Assembly (NCBI RefSeq): GCF_010233585.1
Contig: NZ_CP045997.1
Location: forward strand, 4,965,284-5,029,283
Length of the DNA: 64,000 nt
From: Spirosoma endbachense
GTDB lineage: Bacteria > Bacteroidota > Bacteroidia > Cytophagales > Spirosomataceae
Direction: 5' to 3'
Shown: positions 18,235 to 26,750 of the stretch, piece after piece
Layout: the number at the start of each line of letters is the position of its first letter
Numbering within the stretch: position 1 is the first letter of the stretch
Program-made: the position numbers and the translations under genes
Notes under the pieces: model-generated
What the model saw: only the letters and a program-made list of their open reading frames with translations
Database searches by the model: none
Told to the model about the DNA's origin: nothing

Positions 18235-19349
18235 GAATCCTGAAGTTTCTGCTCCGGAAAGAGTTTCGGCAAATATTCCGCGACAAAAGTATCCTGGCCA
18301 TGATTTTTGCGATGCCATCGATCCAGCTGATTATTCTGCCATTGGCCGCCAATTTCGATGTGAAGAATGTGAACCTGGCCATTGTCGATAACGATCACAG
18401 CACCTATTCGCAGCGGCTGATTTCGAAAGTAGGCTCATCCGGTTATTTCCGCATTATCGAAGCGAGTCATTCATTTAAGGAGGCCCTGCACACGGTTGAA
18501 GATAACCGCGCCGATCTGATCATGGAAATTCCTGCTGGATTTGAACGGAATCTGGTTCGCGAAGGCTCGCAAAAGCTGTCGCTGGCGGTCGATGCCATTA
18601 ACGGAACCAAAGCAGGATTGGGAGGGGCCTACCTGAACCGGATTATCGGCGATTTCAATGGCGATGTCCGGCTACAGTGGATGCAGTCCGGCCGTTTTAA
18701 TGAGGCTACGGCCATTGACGTAACCTCGTCAAACTGGTTCAATCCACTGGGCGAGTACCGATTTTTTATGGTCCCCGGTATTCTGGTTTTACTCCTGACG
18801 CTGGTAGGCGGTTTTTTATCGGCCCTGAACATTGTGCGGGAAAAAGAGATTGGCACCATCGAACAAATCAACGTGACACCCATTCAGAAATGGCAGTTTA
18901 TTCTGGGTAAGATGATTCCGTTCTGGGTATTAGGTATGATCGTATTCACCATCGGACTGCTTATTGCCCGACTCGTCTACGGCATTATTCCTGTTGGGAG
19001 TCTGGCAACCCTGTATCTGTTTGCGGGCGTTTATCTGGTGGCTCTGCTGGGGTTTGGGCTACTCATTTCAACCTATAGTGATACGCAGGTGCAGGCGATG
19101 TTCGTCGCCTTTTTCTTCGTGATGATCTTTATTCTGATGAGTGGCTTATTCACCGCTATCGACAGTATGCCGCCCTGGGCGCGGGCCATTGCGTATATGA
19201 CCCCCGTTACGCATTTTATCGAAGTGGTTCGAATGATTATCCTGAAAGGTAGTGGTCTTGCTGATGTAACCCGTCAATTGCTCTACGAAATCGGTTTTGC
19301 GATCGTGCTCAACGGTTGGGCAATCTGGAATTACCGCAAAACGAATTAA
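18231..19349 (+). CDS. ABC-2 type permease (YbhS/YbhR-like) 2
   Basis: 372 residues with the same architecture as the preceding permease (LRKEFRQIFRDKSILAMIFA at the start, NIVREKEIGTIEQINVTPI before the helical C-terminus). It is the paralogous second half of the transport channel. It overlaps the preceding gene by 4 bp and is the last gene of the operon; a hairpin follows at 19379. The substrate is not evident; relatives export drugs or organic solutes. Confidence 0.93.
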   Translation: MRILKFLLRKEFRQIFRDKSILAMIFAMPSIQLIILPLAANFDVKNVNLAIVDNDHSTYSQRLISKVGSSGYFRIIEASHSFKEALHTVEDNRADLIMEIPAGFERNLVREGSQKLSLAVDAINGTKAGLGGAYLNRIIGDFNGDVRLQWMQSGRFNEATAIDVTSSNWFNPLGEYRFFMVPGILVLLLTLVGGFLSALNIVREKEIGTIEQINVTPIQKWQFILGKMIPFWVLGMIVFTIGLLIARLVYGIIPVGSLATLYLFAGVYLVALLGFGLLISTYSDTQVQAMFVAFFFVMIFILMSGLFTAIDSMPPWARAIAYMTPVTHFIEVVRMIILKGSGLADVTRQLLYEIGFAIVLNGWAIWNYRKTN

Positions 19350-19378
19350 ATGACCAGCCACAGTCTGATGATAACGTA

Positions 19379-19424
19379 CAATGGCCGTGGCGATGAGCGC
19401 TTAAACTCATTTCCACGGCCATTG
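19379..19424. terminator. Hairpin between convergent exporter operon and fasciclin gene
   Basis: CAATGGCCGTGG (19379-19390) pairs with CCACGGCCATTG (19413-19424), and the stem continues inward with ATGAG/CTCAT after a 2-base mismatch. It sits between two converging genes and can serve as a two-way terminator. Confidence 0.65.
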
Positions 19425-19442
19425 GTATATTGTATTGCTCAT

Positions 19443-20486
19443 CTACCGAAACATTGTACCTACAGCTTTGGGCATCAGCACAATGTTAATGCTGTGCACA
19501 ACACCGTTTTCTGACTTGTAATTATCACCAGCGTCGATGCTGGCCGTATGTCCCTGATCGTCGGTCAAATCAATGCTGCCGTTTGAGCCTTGTTTCGCCA
19601 TCAGGGTGCTTCCTGCCAGTGTCTGTAATTCGGCCTGACCATTACCCGCCTTGATTCGACGAGTTAACTCGGCAATATCGACTTCTCCCCGTACGACATG
19701 ATAAGAGAGCAATTGTTTTAGTGCATCGCGGTTGCTGCCTTCCAGCAGACCACTCTGGGCGTTGGCTGGTAGTTTTTTGAAGGCACTATTCGACGGTGCG
19801 AACACGGTGTAAGGGCCGCTTCCCTTGAGTGTCTCAAATAAATCAGCGGATTGAAGCGCATTTTGCAGCGTCGTGTAATTTGGCGATGACGAAATAAAAT
19901 CGCCCACACTGGTGCTGCGGTTCGTGCTACCTGCTTTTATGGCTGGTGTTCCGCCGGTTCTTGCACCCGATACTGCGGCTCCGGTGCCTGAAGTGCTGAC
20001 ACTTGTTCCGGATGGAGTTGCACCCGTATTGGGCGAATAACTGCTTCCGTCGCTACTCACAGAACTACGGGCAGCCGAATTGTTCTGTCCGTTGCTTACC
20101 TGATCGGCGGGCGTAGGCGTTGCAACTGTTGGATTACTGCCAACGCCTGTGGGAGCATTCGTAACGTTGTTGCTGTTGTAGTTCGTCGTGTTGCTGTTGT
20201 TGATGGCCGTGCCGTCGCTGGCCGAACTTTTCCGGTACTGACCATCCTGCACACTCGTTGAGGTACCTGAGTTCATGCGCGCGTTTTGTTCCATGGCTTT
20301 TTTATTGCGTTTCATGGCTCTTCGCTGACTTCGTGATGATGGGGCGGGTGTAGAATCGGGGGCGATAGCGCCCTGCGGATAGGTGGTTGAGGTAGCTGCC
20401 CCGGTGGGCGTAGTTTGTGCCCAGGCGGCTCCAGCTGCCAACGCTGCTCCGAGCGTCAGCAAACTAAGTGTTACATTGATTTTCAT
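19443..20486 (-). CDS. Secreted fasciclin (FAS1) domain protein
   Basis: The start at 20486 gives 347 residues with a clear signal peptide (MKINVTLSLLTLGAALAAGAAWAQ). A region of ~150 residues of low complexity, rich in S, T, N, G and P, follows. One FAS1 domain occupies the last ~150 residues (TSVGDFISSSPNYTTLQNAL, GSGPYTVFAPSNSAFKKLP, LLSYHVVRGE, NGVVHSINIVLMP). FAS1 domains mediate adhesion in the envelope or matrix. The low-complexity part probably acts as a flexible spacer. Confidence 0.9.
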   Translation of the reverse strand: MKINVTLSLLTLGAALAAGAAWAQTTPTGAATSTTYPQGAIAPDSTPAPSSRSQRRAMKRNKKAMEQNARMNSGTSTSVQDGQYRKSSASDGTAINNSNTTNYNSNNVTNAPTGVGSNPTVATPTPADQVSNGQNNSAARSSVSSDGSSYSPNTGATPSGTSVSTSGTGAAVSGARTGGTPAIKAGSTNRSTSVGDFISSSPNYTTLQNALQSADLFETLKGSGPYTVFAPSNSAFKKLPANAQSGLLEGSNRDALKQLLSYHVVRGEVDIAELTRRIKAGNGQAELQTLAGSTLMAKQGSNGSIDLTDDQGHTASIDAGDNYKSENGVVHSINIVLMPKAVGTMFR

Positions 20487-20585
20487 AACGTTGCATGGTC
20501 GTTGAGATAACAAATCATCATGTTATCAACCTAATTGGACGTAAAAAGTTTACTGTCATGTGTCCGTTGTTTATACAAAGGCCAC

Positions 20586-20593
20586 TAGATTTG
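20586..20593 (+). promoter_or_regulatory. Bacteroidota -7 promoter element (TAGATTTG) for the aldehyde dehydrogenase gene
   Basis: It matches TAnnTTTG exactly and lies 33 bases before the start codon. A TTGT lies about 16-17 bases upstream in the place of the -33 TTTG element. Confidence 0.5.
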
Positions 20594-20625
20594 CCAACAC
20601 ATCAACCTACTGAGTACCGATAGTT

Positions 20626-22149
20626 ATGCAGTCGATTCTCCCTTTACCAACGCAGCCCGTAAAACCCGGAACCAGCACCGGGCAACAGTTCTGGCAATCT
20701 TCCGAAAAAACAATCGATTCCTATTCACCCGCTGACGGTCAGCTCATTGCACGCGTCCACGTGTCGAGTCGGGCTGATTATGATCGTGTTGTTGAAACCG
20801 CGCAGGCTGCTTTTCAGCAATGGCGTCAGGTACCCGCTCCGCGCCGGGGCGAAATTGTCCGGCAGATGGGGGAGCAATTCCGGCGGTATAAACGTGAACT
20901 TGGCACACTGGTCAGCTATGAGATGGGTAAGTCCCTTCAGGAAGGTCTGGGCGAAGTACAGGAAATCATTGATATCTGCGATTTTGCCGTTGGGCAGTCG
21001 CGGCAGTTGTATGGCCTGTCGATGCACTCCGAGCGTCCGGCTCACCGGATGTTTGAGCAATGGCACTCGTTGGGGGTTGTGGGTATTATTTCGGCCTTTA
21101 ACTTTCCCGTAGCCGTCTGGTCGTGGAATGCGATGCTGGCCTGGGTTTGTGGCGATGTCTGTATCTGGAAACCATCCGAAAAAACGCCATTGACAGCGTT
21201 GGCCTGTCAGCAGATCATTGGCGACGTGTTGCGTAATAACGATGTTCCCGAAGGTGTGTCGTGCCTTGTTACCGGCGGTCGCGATGCGGGTGAATGGCTG
21301 GCCCGTGACCCACGTATCGCGCTGGTTTCAGCTACGGGTAGCACGCGCATGGGTAAGGCGGTCGCTGAAGCCGTTGCCGGACGATTGGGCCGTAGTCTGC
21401 TCGAACTGGGCGGTAACAACGCCATTATTGTATCGGAACATGCCGACCTTGATCTGGCTATTCCGGCAATTGTGTTCGGAGCCGTTGGCACGGCTGGCCA
21501 ACGGTGTACCACCACACGCAGGCTCATTGTTCAGGAGAGTATTTACGACGATGTAAAGAATCGGCTCAAAAACGCCTATGCTCAGCTACGAATTGGGAGC
21601 CCATTGGATGAGTCGTTCCATGTTGGGCCGCTCATCGATCAACAGGCCGTAAAAGGCTATCAGACAGCCGTAAACGAGATTCGCGAATTGGGGGGACGGT
21701 TTGTGGTTGAGCCGGGCCTGATCGACGGGTCGGGTTTCGAATCAGGATGTTACGTAAAGCCGTGTATTGCCGAAGCCGAAAATCAGTGGCCTATCGTACA
21801 GAAAGAAACATTCGCGCCCATTCTTTACCTGCTGAAATACACCTCGCTGGATGACGCAATTGCTCAGCAAAATGCTGTACCACAAGGGCTATCGTCGGCC
21901 ATTTTTACCCTGAACATGCGGGAGGCTGAGCGTTTCCTATCCATTGCGGGTTCCGACTGTGGTATTGCCAACGTAAATATCGGCACATCGGGCGCTGAAA
22001 TCGGAGGTGCGTTCGGGGGCGAAAAAGAAACGGGCGGTGGTCGTGAATCCGGCTCCGACGCCTGGAAAGCCTACATGCGTCGGCAAACCAATACCGTCAA
22101 CTATGGCACGACCATGCCGCTGGCGCAGGGTATTACGTTTGAACTGTGA
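20626..22149 (+). CDS. Aldehyde dehydrogenase, ALDH7/aminoadipate-semialdehyde type
   Basis: 507 residues covering the whole aldehyde dehydrogenase fold. The NAD-binding and catalytic segments are visible: ISAFNFPVAVWSWN, WKPSEKTPLTALA, general base Glu in LLELGGNNAI, and catalytic Cys in GTAGQRCTTTRR. The sequence MGKSLQEGLGEVQEIIDICDFAVGQSRQLYGL is typical of ALDH7, the alpha-aminoadipic semialdehyde / piperideine-6-carboxylate dehydrogenases of lysine degradation. No other lysine-degradation gene is adjacent, so the pathway assignment rests on family resemblance. A strong palindrome follows 8 bases after the stop. Confidence 0.92.
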   Translation: MQSILPLPTQPVKPGTSTGQQFWQSSEKTIDSYSPADGQLIARVHVSSRADYDRVVETAQAAFQQWRQVPAPRRGEIVRQMGEQFRRYKRELGTLVSYEMGKSLQEGLGEVQEIIDICDFAVGQSRQLYGLSMHSERPAHRMFEQWHSLGVVGIISAFNFPVAVWSWNAMLAWVCGDVCIWKPSEKTPLTALACQQIIGDVLRNNDVPEGVSCLVTGGRDAGEWLARDPRIALVSATGSTRMGKAVAEAVAGRLGRSLLELGGNNAIIVSEHADLDLAIPAIVFGAVGTAGQRCTTTRRLIVQESIYDDVKNRLKNAYAQLRIGSPLDESFHVGPLIDQQAVKGYQTAVNEIRELGGRFVVEPGLIDGSGFESGCYVKPCIAEAENQWPIVQKETFAPILYLLKYTSLDDAIAQQNAVPQGLSSAIFTLNMREAERFLSIAGSDCGIANVNIGTSGAEIGGAFGGEKETGGGRESGSDAWKAYMRRQTNTVNYGTTMPLAQGITFEL

Positions 22150-22156
22150 TTTTATA

Positions 22157-22222
22157 TCGACAGGTTTAACAGGACTCATTCAGGGATATAAGAATTCCTA
22201 TTCTTCCTGTTAAACCTGTCGA
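22157..22222. repeat. Palindromic intergenic repeat / terminator after aldehyde dehydrogenase
   Basis: The 18-base arms (TCGACAGGTTTAACAGGA at 22157-22174 and its perfect complement at 22205-22222) enclose a 30-base loop. CAGGTTTAACAGGA-type palindromes are common intergenic repeats in Bacteroidota. It could terminate the preceding gene. Confidence 0.7.
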
Positions 22223-22601
22223 GAAGACTTTTCTGTGGGTAAACCAGTAGTTGAGGAATATACCTCTAAGTCGTTCCAATGACGATCCGCTATCGGTTTT
22301 AATTGTCCCGCAGCCCATAACGGTACAAGTATTTGTCATGCCCAAATAACTAATTTGGAAATCCCTTCGATACCAGACTTAATCAATATAACTGATATTT
22401 GTAACTTATTTTATAATTTAGTTTGTAATTATTCGATTCGTTACTTATTATTACGGCGAAAATAGTGACTTGTGCTGACGGTTCAGCAAGTGGGCGTTAA
22501 TGCCTTCGCAACAAGAGCGTAAAAGTGAAAGTAACGTAAGATTCCTGGCGACAGGTGACACGACTCATAAAAACAATTTCACTAGTTAAATCCGTCATGA
22601 T
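22223..22601. other. AT-rich non-coding stretch opening the accessory patch
   Basis: No convincing gene is seen. It contains a small hairpin CCAAAT-AACTA-ATTTGG (22342-22358) and a second one near 22468-22491 (ACTTGTGCTGA against TCAGCAAGT with one bulged base). The latter is followed by GGGCGTTAATGCC, which loosely recalls the end of an integron attC site but does not match GTTRRRY. Confidence 0.4.
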
Positions 22602-22817
22602 ATGTTAGCATTTATGGGCTTAGGAGGGCAAGAGCTAGTTTTACTACTTCTTTTCTTTATTCCGGTTAACATCATTACTATTTTGCCAATCTGGAAGATT
22701 TTTCAAAAATCTGGCCAAAATCCCTGGCTAAGTTTGATAGTATTGCTTCCTGGTTTAGGCGTGTTAATCGCACTTTATGTAGCTGCGTTCTCGAAGTGGC
22801 AACTAGAAAAAAGGTAG
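22602..22817 (+). CDS. Small two-helix membrane protein
   Basis: 71 residues with two hydrophobic segments (about 10-30 and 43-62) joined by WKIFQKSGQNPWLSLI, and a basic C-terminus (WQLEKR). The KSGQ-PWLS loop between two helices resembles small membrane proteins that often sit in accessory regions. No function can be assigned. The start at 22602 is the only in-frame ATG before the first helix apart from Met5. Confidence 0.65.
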   Translation: MLAFMGLGGQELVLLLLFFIPVNIITILPIWKIFQKSGQNPWLSLIVLLPGLGVLIALYVAAFSKWQLEKR

Positions 22818-23103
22818 GCTAAATATCAACGTTTGGTCCTGTTGTGAGCTTGGCGTGGTTCACCTGTCTGGCGACAAGATGCTAGCCTGAAGGAAAGTAG
22901 GCAGCCCAACAGACAAAGGGTGTAAAGATGCAGCTAATACAACATAAGCACAAAAACCTTGCGAGGTCGCTTCCCCGCTGACAGGGCCCATGTTTTAGAG
23001 GTTAGATTTTGAGCTTCTATCTTGGTCTTTGGGCCGACAAGAAAAGCCGATTTAAAATTTCATTTTCAGTTTGGGTTGATTGTAAAAAAAGCCTTTGTAA
23101 CAA

Positions 23104-23438
23104 ATGCTCGATATTCAATACGTCACTGATTCCACTGGTAAAATTCTGTATGTGCAGATGCCAATTGAAGTCTATAAAGGATTAATAGCGGGTACTGAAG
23201 AGCTGACTCGATTAATCAGTATGGGTCTTCGGGTGTTGACAAACCTAAAGCATATTCAGTCGAGGAAATTCGTCGAAAGCATGCAGCAGCATACAGTCCG
23301 TGGACAATCGAAGAAGAGCGTCAATTGAAAATCAAATTTTTTGAAGGAGCATCTATCAAAGATATTGCGGCAGCATTGGGTAGAAAAAAAGGGGCGATTA
23401 CATCACGTTTGAAAAAATCAGGAATCCCACATCCATAG
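23104..23438 (+). pseudogene. Frameshifted small HTH protein
   Basis: The first frame gives MLDIQYVTDSTGKILYVQMP and IEVYKGLIAGTEELTRL, like the N-terminus of small antitoxin-type proteins, and then loses sense. From about 23230 a different frame gives KAYSVEEIRRKHAAAYSPWT, followed by a helix-turn-helix (FEGASIKDIAAALGRKKGAI) up to a stop at 23436-23438. This second part is a recognisable SANT-like/HTH module found at the ends of many Bacteroidota proteins. One missing base (or two extra) around 23200-23225 would join the parts into one ~111-residue protein. It is either a pseudogene or two overlapping short genes; I favour the pseudogene. Confidence 0.6.
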
Positions 23439-23541
23439 TAGATCAGCCAAAGATAATTTAGGCAGTACGGTTTATAAACTCTGCATCTGCGACTGTCTGG
23501 CTACAGGTAGTATGTCTCTGTGTTTCGAGTAATTATGCTAA

Positions 23542-24329
23542 ATGGCGACAGGCGATTATATTTCCATTATTTCTGATTACGGTTTTAAAGCCACCTTCGG
23601 TAACGAAGCCGACAGTCTTTTCCTTCGGACAGCTTTGCGGGCTCTCATCAAGTCGGACATGCCTATTCGAGAAGTACATTTTGATAAGAATGTATTTGAG
23701 GCTCTGACTATCGACAGCCGCAGCGGCATCTTTAATTTGGCTTGTACTAATGAAAACGGCAATCAATTTATTGTCGAAAATCAGTTGGGCTTGGCTCCGT
23801 ATTTTGTCCAGCGTATGAAGTTTTACGCTTTACACAAGTTCAATACAGTGGTGGAGCGGAGCGAATTTTCACAGCGTTGCTAATCTGCGAAGCGAAGATG
23901 GCGAAATTATTGACACTCAACTGACGTTCATTATCGTAGAATTGGCTAAGTTTACTAAACAAGTAGCTGACATTCAGGCCGACTTGGAAAAATTAATGTA
24001 TACTATGAAGCGTCTTCATACGACCGAACCCACTCAGTATCCGGCTTTCTGGAACGAGGAATGGCTTAAACGGGCCATTGACGAGTTGGACACGCGGAAG
24101 ATGGCTCCAGAGGAGCAGGCGTACTTTTGCGCGTGTGACAGCAGCAAACGCCGAAGCGGTCAAGGCAGAGAAGCAAAAGATTCAGGAAGCTGAGATGTCG
24201 ATAAAAACGGAGACTGTTGCGAAATTATTAAAACGGGGCAAACTCACCATCGAAGAAATAGCTGAAGACAGTAGTATTAATATTGAGTTTGTTCTTGAAA
24301 TTCAGCGTGGTCTTGCCAAAAATCTGTAA
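23542..24329 (+). pseudogene. Decayed Rpn/PD-(D/E)XK-family transposase
   Basis: The pieces of one gene lie in three frames. 23542-23860 encodes the nuclease start (YISIISDYGFKATFGNEADS, then IVENQ with Glu79 and Gln81). 23877-24125 encodes ANLRSEDGEIIDTQLTFIIV, ELAKFTKQVADIQADLEKLM and the TEPTQYPAFWNEEWLKRAID stretch. 24129-24329 encodes RVTAANAEAVKAEKQKIQEA and a C-terminal helical part ending GLAKNL. About 30 residues appear deleted near 23860. One extra T in the run at 24125-24128 breaks the frame at AYF-ARVTAA. The first catalytic Asp is replaced by Asn (IFNLAC, residue 65). Intact relatives are ~300-residue recombination-promoting nucleases. Confidence 0.8.
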
Positions 24330-24637
24330 GGCAAGCCTTTAGCGGCAGGCTGCTCGCTCTAAAGTCAAGCGTGACAGACCAACAAACCGAGGCCGAAAAG
24401 GCCCCGTATGTTCGCCATCGGGCCATCGATGGCGTTGGCATTTAGGTGAGTTTCGCGTCAACCACCAACTCCAGCGTTGGCGTTGGGTGGCTCATTCAGG
24501 TCATTGCTTGCGGGTCAGCTTTGTGTCGAAGGGCCAAACCTAATTGCCTGTCGAACCCACATGCAGGGTACATTGCGGCTGGCAAGGCAAATACCTCACA
24601 AGGCAAGTCCAAGATTGACTCTAATCAAAAAACGATT
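24330..24637. other. Non-coding stretch with several short hairpins
   Basis: Visible palindromes are CTTTAG...CTAAAG (24338-24365 region), GGCC-GAAAA-GGCC near 24392-24404, CGCCATCG...CGATGGCG near 24414-24434, and CCAACTCCAGCGTTGG near 24465-24480. An open frame covers part of it, but its composition does not look coding and the recognisable protein begins only at 24638. Confidence 0.45.
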
Positions 24638-25066
24638 ATGATAACTGAGGTTGAGTTGCTCAATTTTGGCGTCTGCCAATTAATTAACGAAGTAGCCGAC
24701 AACAACGAAAACAGCCCTACAGGCTTTTTTCTTCACAGTGATACCATCCAATTTTTAGAAAAGACCGATAAGATCAACATTGAAAGTGGCCTGGCCTTCG
24801 GCATAGAATATTTACTTTCAGGCTTAGAGGATGAGAACGCAGAAGAGTTTGAAGCACGAATCCTCTACCCTCAGATGGTTAACCCTGCTACTAATTCAGC
24901 CTCTACCGAAGTAGTCGAAATGAAGGTTGGTTGCATTGGAGAAGCAAATTTTGATTATTACAAATTTGAATACACCTGGGAGATGCAGGGAGGCAAATGG
25001 ATTTTTGAAATTAGCCAAACTGATCGGGTACTTTTAAGCAAGGAGTTTGACGTGGGTTTTTTGTAA
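24638..25066 (+). CDS. DUF3859-like protein
   Basis: The start at 24638 gives 142 residues; the upstream extension in the same frame looks non-coding. No signal peptide. The pattern ELLNFGVCQLINEVAD..., ESGLAFGIEYLLSGLED, YPQMVNP and a C-terminal YKFEYTWEMQGGKWIFEISQ and LLSKEFDVGFL fits the DUF3859 family as I recall it (FG-y-l, hP, wE--G-W-f-i, F-v). Function unknown. It stands alone in the accessory patch with long gaps on both sides. Confidence 0.7.
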   Translation: MITEVELLNFGVCQLINEVADNNENSPTGFFLHSDTIQFLEKTDKINIESGLAFGIEYLLSGLEDENAEEFEARILYPQMVNPATNSASTEVVEMKVGCIGEANFDYYKFEYTWEMQGGKWIFEISQTDRVLLSKEFDVGFL

Positions 25067-25389
25067 ACCCTGCATGGGTAACTTGTCGATTTACAGAAAG
25101 CAAGTTCTATCGCCTGACTGATCGATTGTTAAAGATTAAGGAAACTCACCTGTTTTGAGTAATTCTTCTACCAATCAGCCCTTTGGGTGTTGAGTAAATA
25201 GCCAAATAAAAATATAAATTGCTGGAAATAAATTGAATAGCTTAAACTAAGCTGACCGCGAGCGCATCTCGACAAGTCAGCTTTTAAGCGTGCGTATGAA
25301 ACAGAAAACGTCTTGGTTGGGGTAGCCAAATCTAACGTAGGGGGCAGCATGACAACTACCTTTAGTTGTATACCTTAGACAGGTTACCA
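25067..25389. other. Non-coding gap with repeat copy 1
   Basis: No convincing gene; a 60-codon minus-strand frame has no recognisable feature. The segment ATCAGCCCTTTGGGTGTTG near 25174-25192 plus the following GCCAAAT closely resembles 26883-26920 in the next large gap. Confidence 0.4.
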
Positions 25390-25596
25390 ATGAATACTAA
25401 ATTGATGTTTTTGGCGCTCGGCCTGCTCTTGTTAATTGTCTCGTTTTGGGTTGAAGGCGACGCTTTTGACATCCAACTTTATGCTACTTACTATGTCATT
25501 GGCTGGGGCAGTCTGTTCAGGGGTATTGGTTTGTTATGTTGTTTGGTAGGAGGGGTTTACTTCCTGCTTAAGCGTCAAGTTAGTCGGCAGCAATAA
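25390..25596 (+). CDS. Small membrane protein with cytochrome-oxidase-like motif
   Basis: The start at 25390 gives 68 residues (an ATG eight codons upstream is possible). There are two membrane helices (about 3-20 and 40-60). Between them lies FDIQLYATYYVIGWGS, which resembles the strongly conserved DxQLHDTYFVVAH segment of heme-copper oxidase subunit I, but here Asp is Ala and the His ligand is missing. It cannot be an oxidase. It may belong to the small Bacteroidota membrane proteins with this motif. Function unknown. Confidence 0.55.
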   Translation: MNTKLMFLALGLLLLIVSFWVEGDAFDIQLYATYYVIGWGSLFRGIGLLCCLVGGVYFLLKRQVSRQQ

Positions 25597-25736
25597 TGCT
25601 TTGCGAGTCACTTATCGTGTAGCAGGCAGCACGTTTCCAAGGAGAGCTTAAATGAATCTTGACCGATAGTGAGCCACCCTGGAGTTTTGCGGGTTTTAAT
25701 TTTGCTAAGCCAGTCTACAAGTAAACTATCAGGAAA

Positions 25737-26210
25737 ATGAATCAAATTTTGGTACTTCTCATGGCGGCATCATTCATTTTGACATCATGTAAAACCAGTT
25801 TTAGCCAAAAGAAAACACAGGCACATATGGCAACCGAAATAGACAATAGTGCGACAAGTCTTACACTTGACGCAGTGGAACGATTCAATGCAGCGTTCAA
25901 TCGTCACGATGTCGATGCTGTAATGAATGCTATGACAGAAGACTGCATCTTTGAGAATACGAATCCACAACCTGATGGTACCCGTTTAGTGGGTGCTGAT
26001 GCCGTCAGGGCATATTGGGGGAAATTCTTTGCGGCAAATCCAGACGCCATTTTTGAGACGGAGGAGATTTTTGCGACTGGTGATCGTTGTGTTGTCAGGT
26101 GGATTTATCGCAAGACAAAAGAAGGGAAACCATGGCATTTGAGGGGAGTGGATATTTTCAAAGTCCGAAATGGAAAGGTGGCGGAAAAATTGGCCTATGT
26201 AAAAGGATGA
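25737..26210 (+). CDS. SnoaL-like (NTF2 fold) lipoprotein
   Basis: 157 residues with a lipoprotein signal (MNQILVLLMAASFILTSC, cysteine 18) and an NTF2/SnoaL-type domain (AVERFNAAFNRHDVDAVMNA, TEDCIFENTNP, VGADAVRAYWGKFFAANPDA, DRCVVRWIYR, GVDIFKVRNGKVAEKLAYVKG). Such domains bind small hydrophobic ligands or act as isomerases; the substrate is unknown. The signal puts it at the membrane, unusual for this mainly cytoplasmic family. Confidence 0.85.
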   Translation: MNQILVLLMAASFILTSCKTSFSQKKTQAHMATEIDNSATSLTLDAVERFNAAFNRHDVDAVMNAMTEDCIFENTNPQPDGTRLVGADAVRAYWGKFFAANPDAIFETEEIFATGDRCVVRWIYRKTKEGKPWHLRGVDIFKVRNGKVAEKLAYVKG

Positions 26211-26339
26211 TCGTGTAATGTATAGGTCTAATCAAGCTATTGGTAGCTTATAACTAGCTTTCGGCTTAAGACAAAGCGTGCACACATGCTGGACAAAAGG
26301 CTTCAAGAGAAGTTATTGTATAAACAACAGCCAGAAAAT

Positions 26340-26750
26340 ATGAACTCAACCGTAGAATTTCTGAACCCAGACGAATTATTAAAAAATCCGGCTTTCTCTC
26401 AGATTGCCATTACAAAAGGAAATGGCAGTACAATTTATATTGGCGGGCAAAATGCAATAACAAAAGATCTGGAAATAATTGGGAAAGGCGACATAACCTT
26501 ACAAACGGAATACATTTTAAAAAACATTGAAATTGCTTTAAATTCCTGCGATGCAACGGTAGATGACTTGTTTAAACTGACAATTTATATTGTTCAGGGG
26601 CAAGACGTACGAAAGGGTTTTGAAGGAGCTCAGGGTTTTCTAAAAAAATTAAGTAACCCACCCGTTATTACGGGAATTGTTGTTGCCGGTTTAGCAAATC
26701 CTGATTATTTAGTGGAAATTGAAGCTGTTGCGTTCAAAAGAGAAAAGTAA
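26340..26750 (+). CDS. RidA/YjgF-family protein
   Basis: 136 residues from the start at 26340; an upstream in-frame ATG (26286) adds 18 residues without family similarity. Family features are STIYIGGQNAITKDLEIIGK, QTEYILKNIEIALNSCDATV, DDLFKLTIYI and the C-terminal VEIEAVAF. RidA proteins hydrolyse reactive enamine/imine intermediates. The usual substrate-binding Arg is not obvious here (the corresponding stretch reads NPPVITGIVVAGLANPDYLV), so this may be a RidA-subfamily member with another role. Confidence 0.88.
   Translation: MNSTVEFLNPDELLKNPAFSQIAITKGNGSTIYIGGQNAITKDLEIIGKGDITLQTEYILKNIEIALNSCDATVDDLFKLTIYIVQGQDVRKGFEGAQGFLKKLSNPPVITGIVVAGLANPDYLVEIEAVAFKREK

Noticed and set aside
24446..24637. 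64-residue extension before the DUF3859-like protein
   Set aside because: Composition is not protein-like and contains hairpins; the recognisable domain starts right at the ATG at 24638.
25168..25350. 60-codon minus-strand frame in an accessory gap
   Set aside because: No family resemblance, and it covers a repeated non-coding segment.
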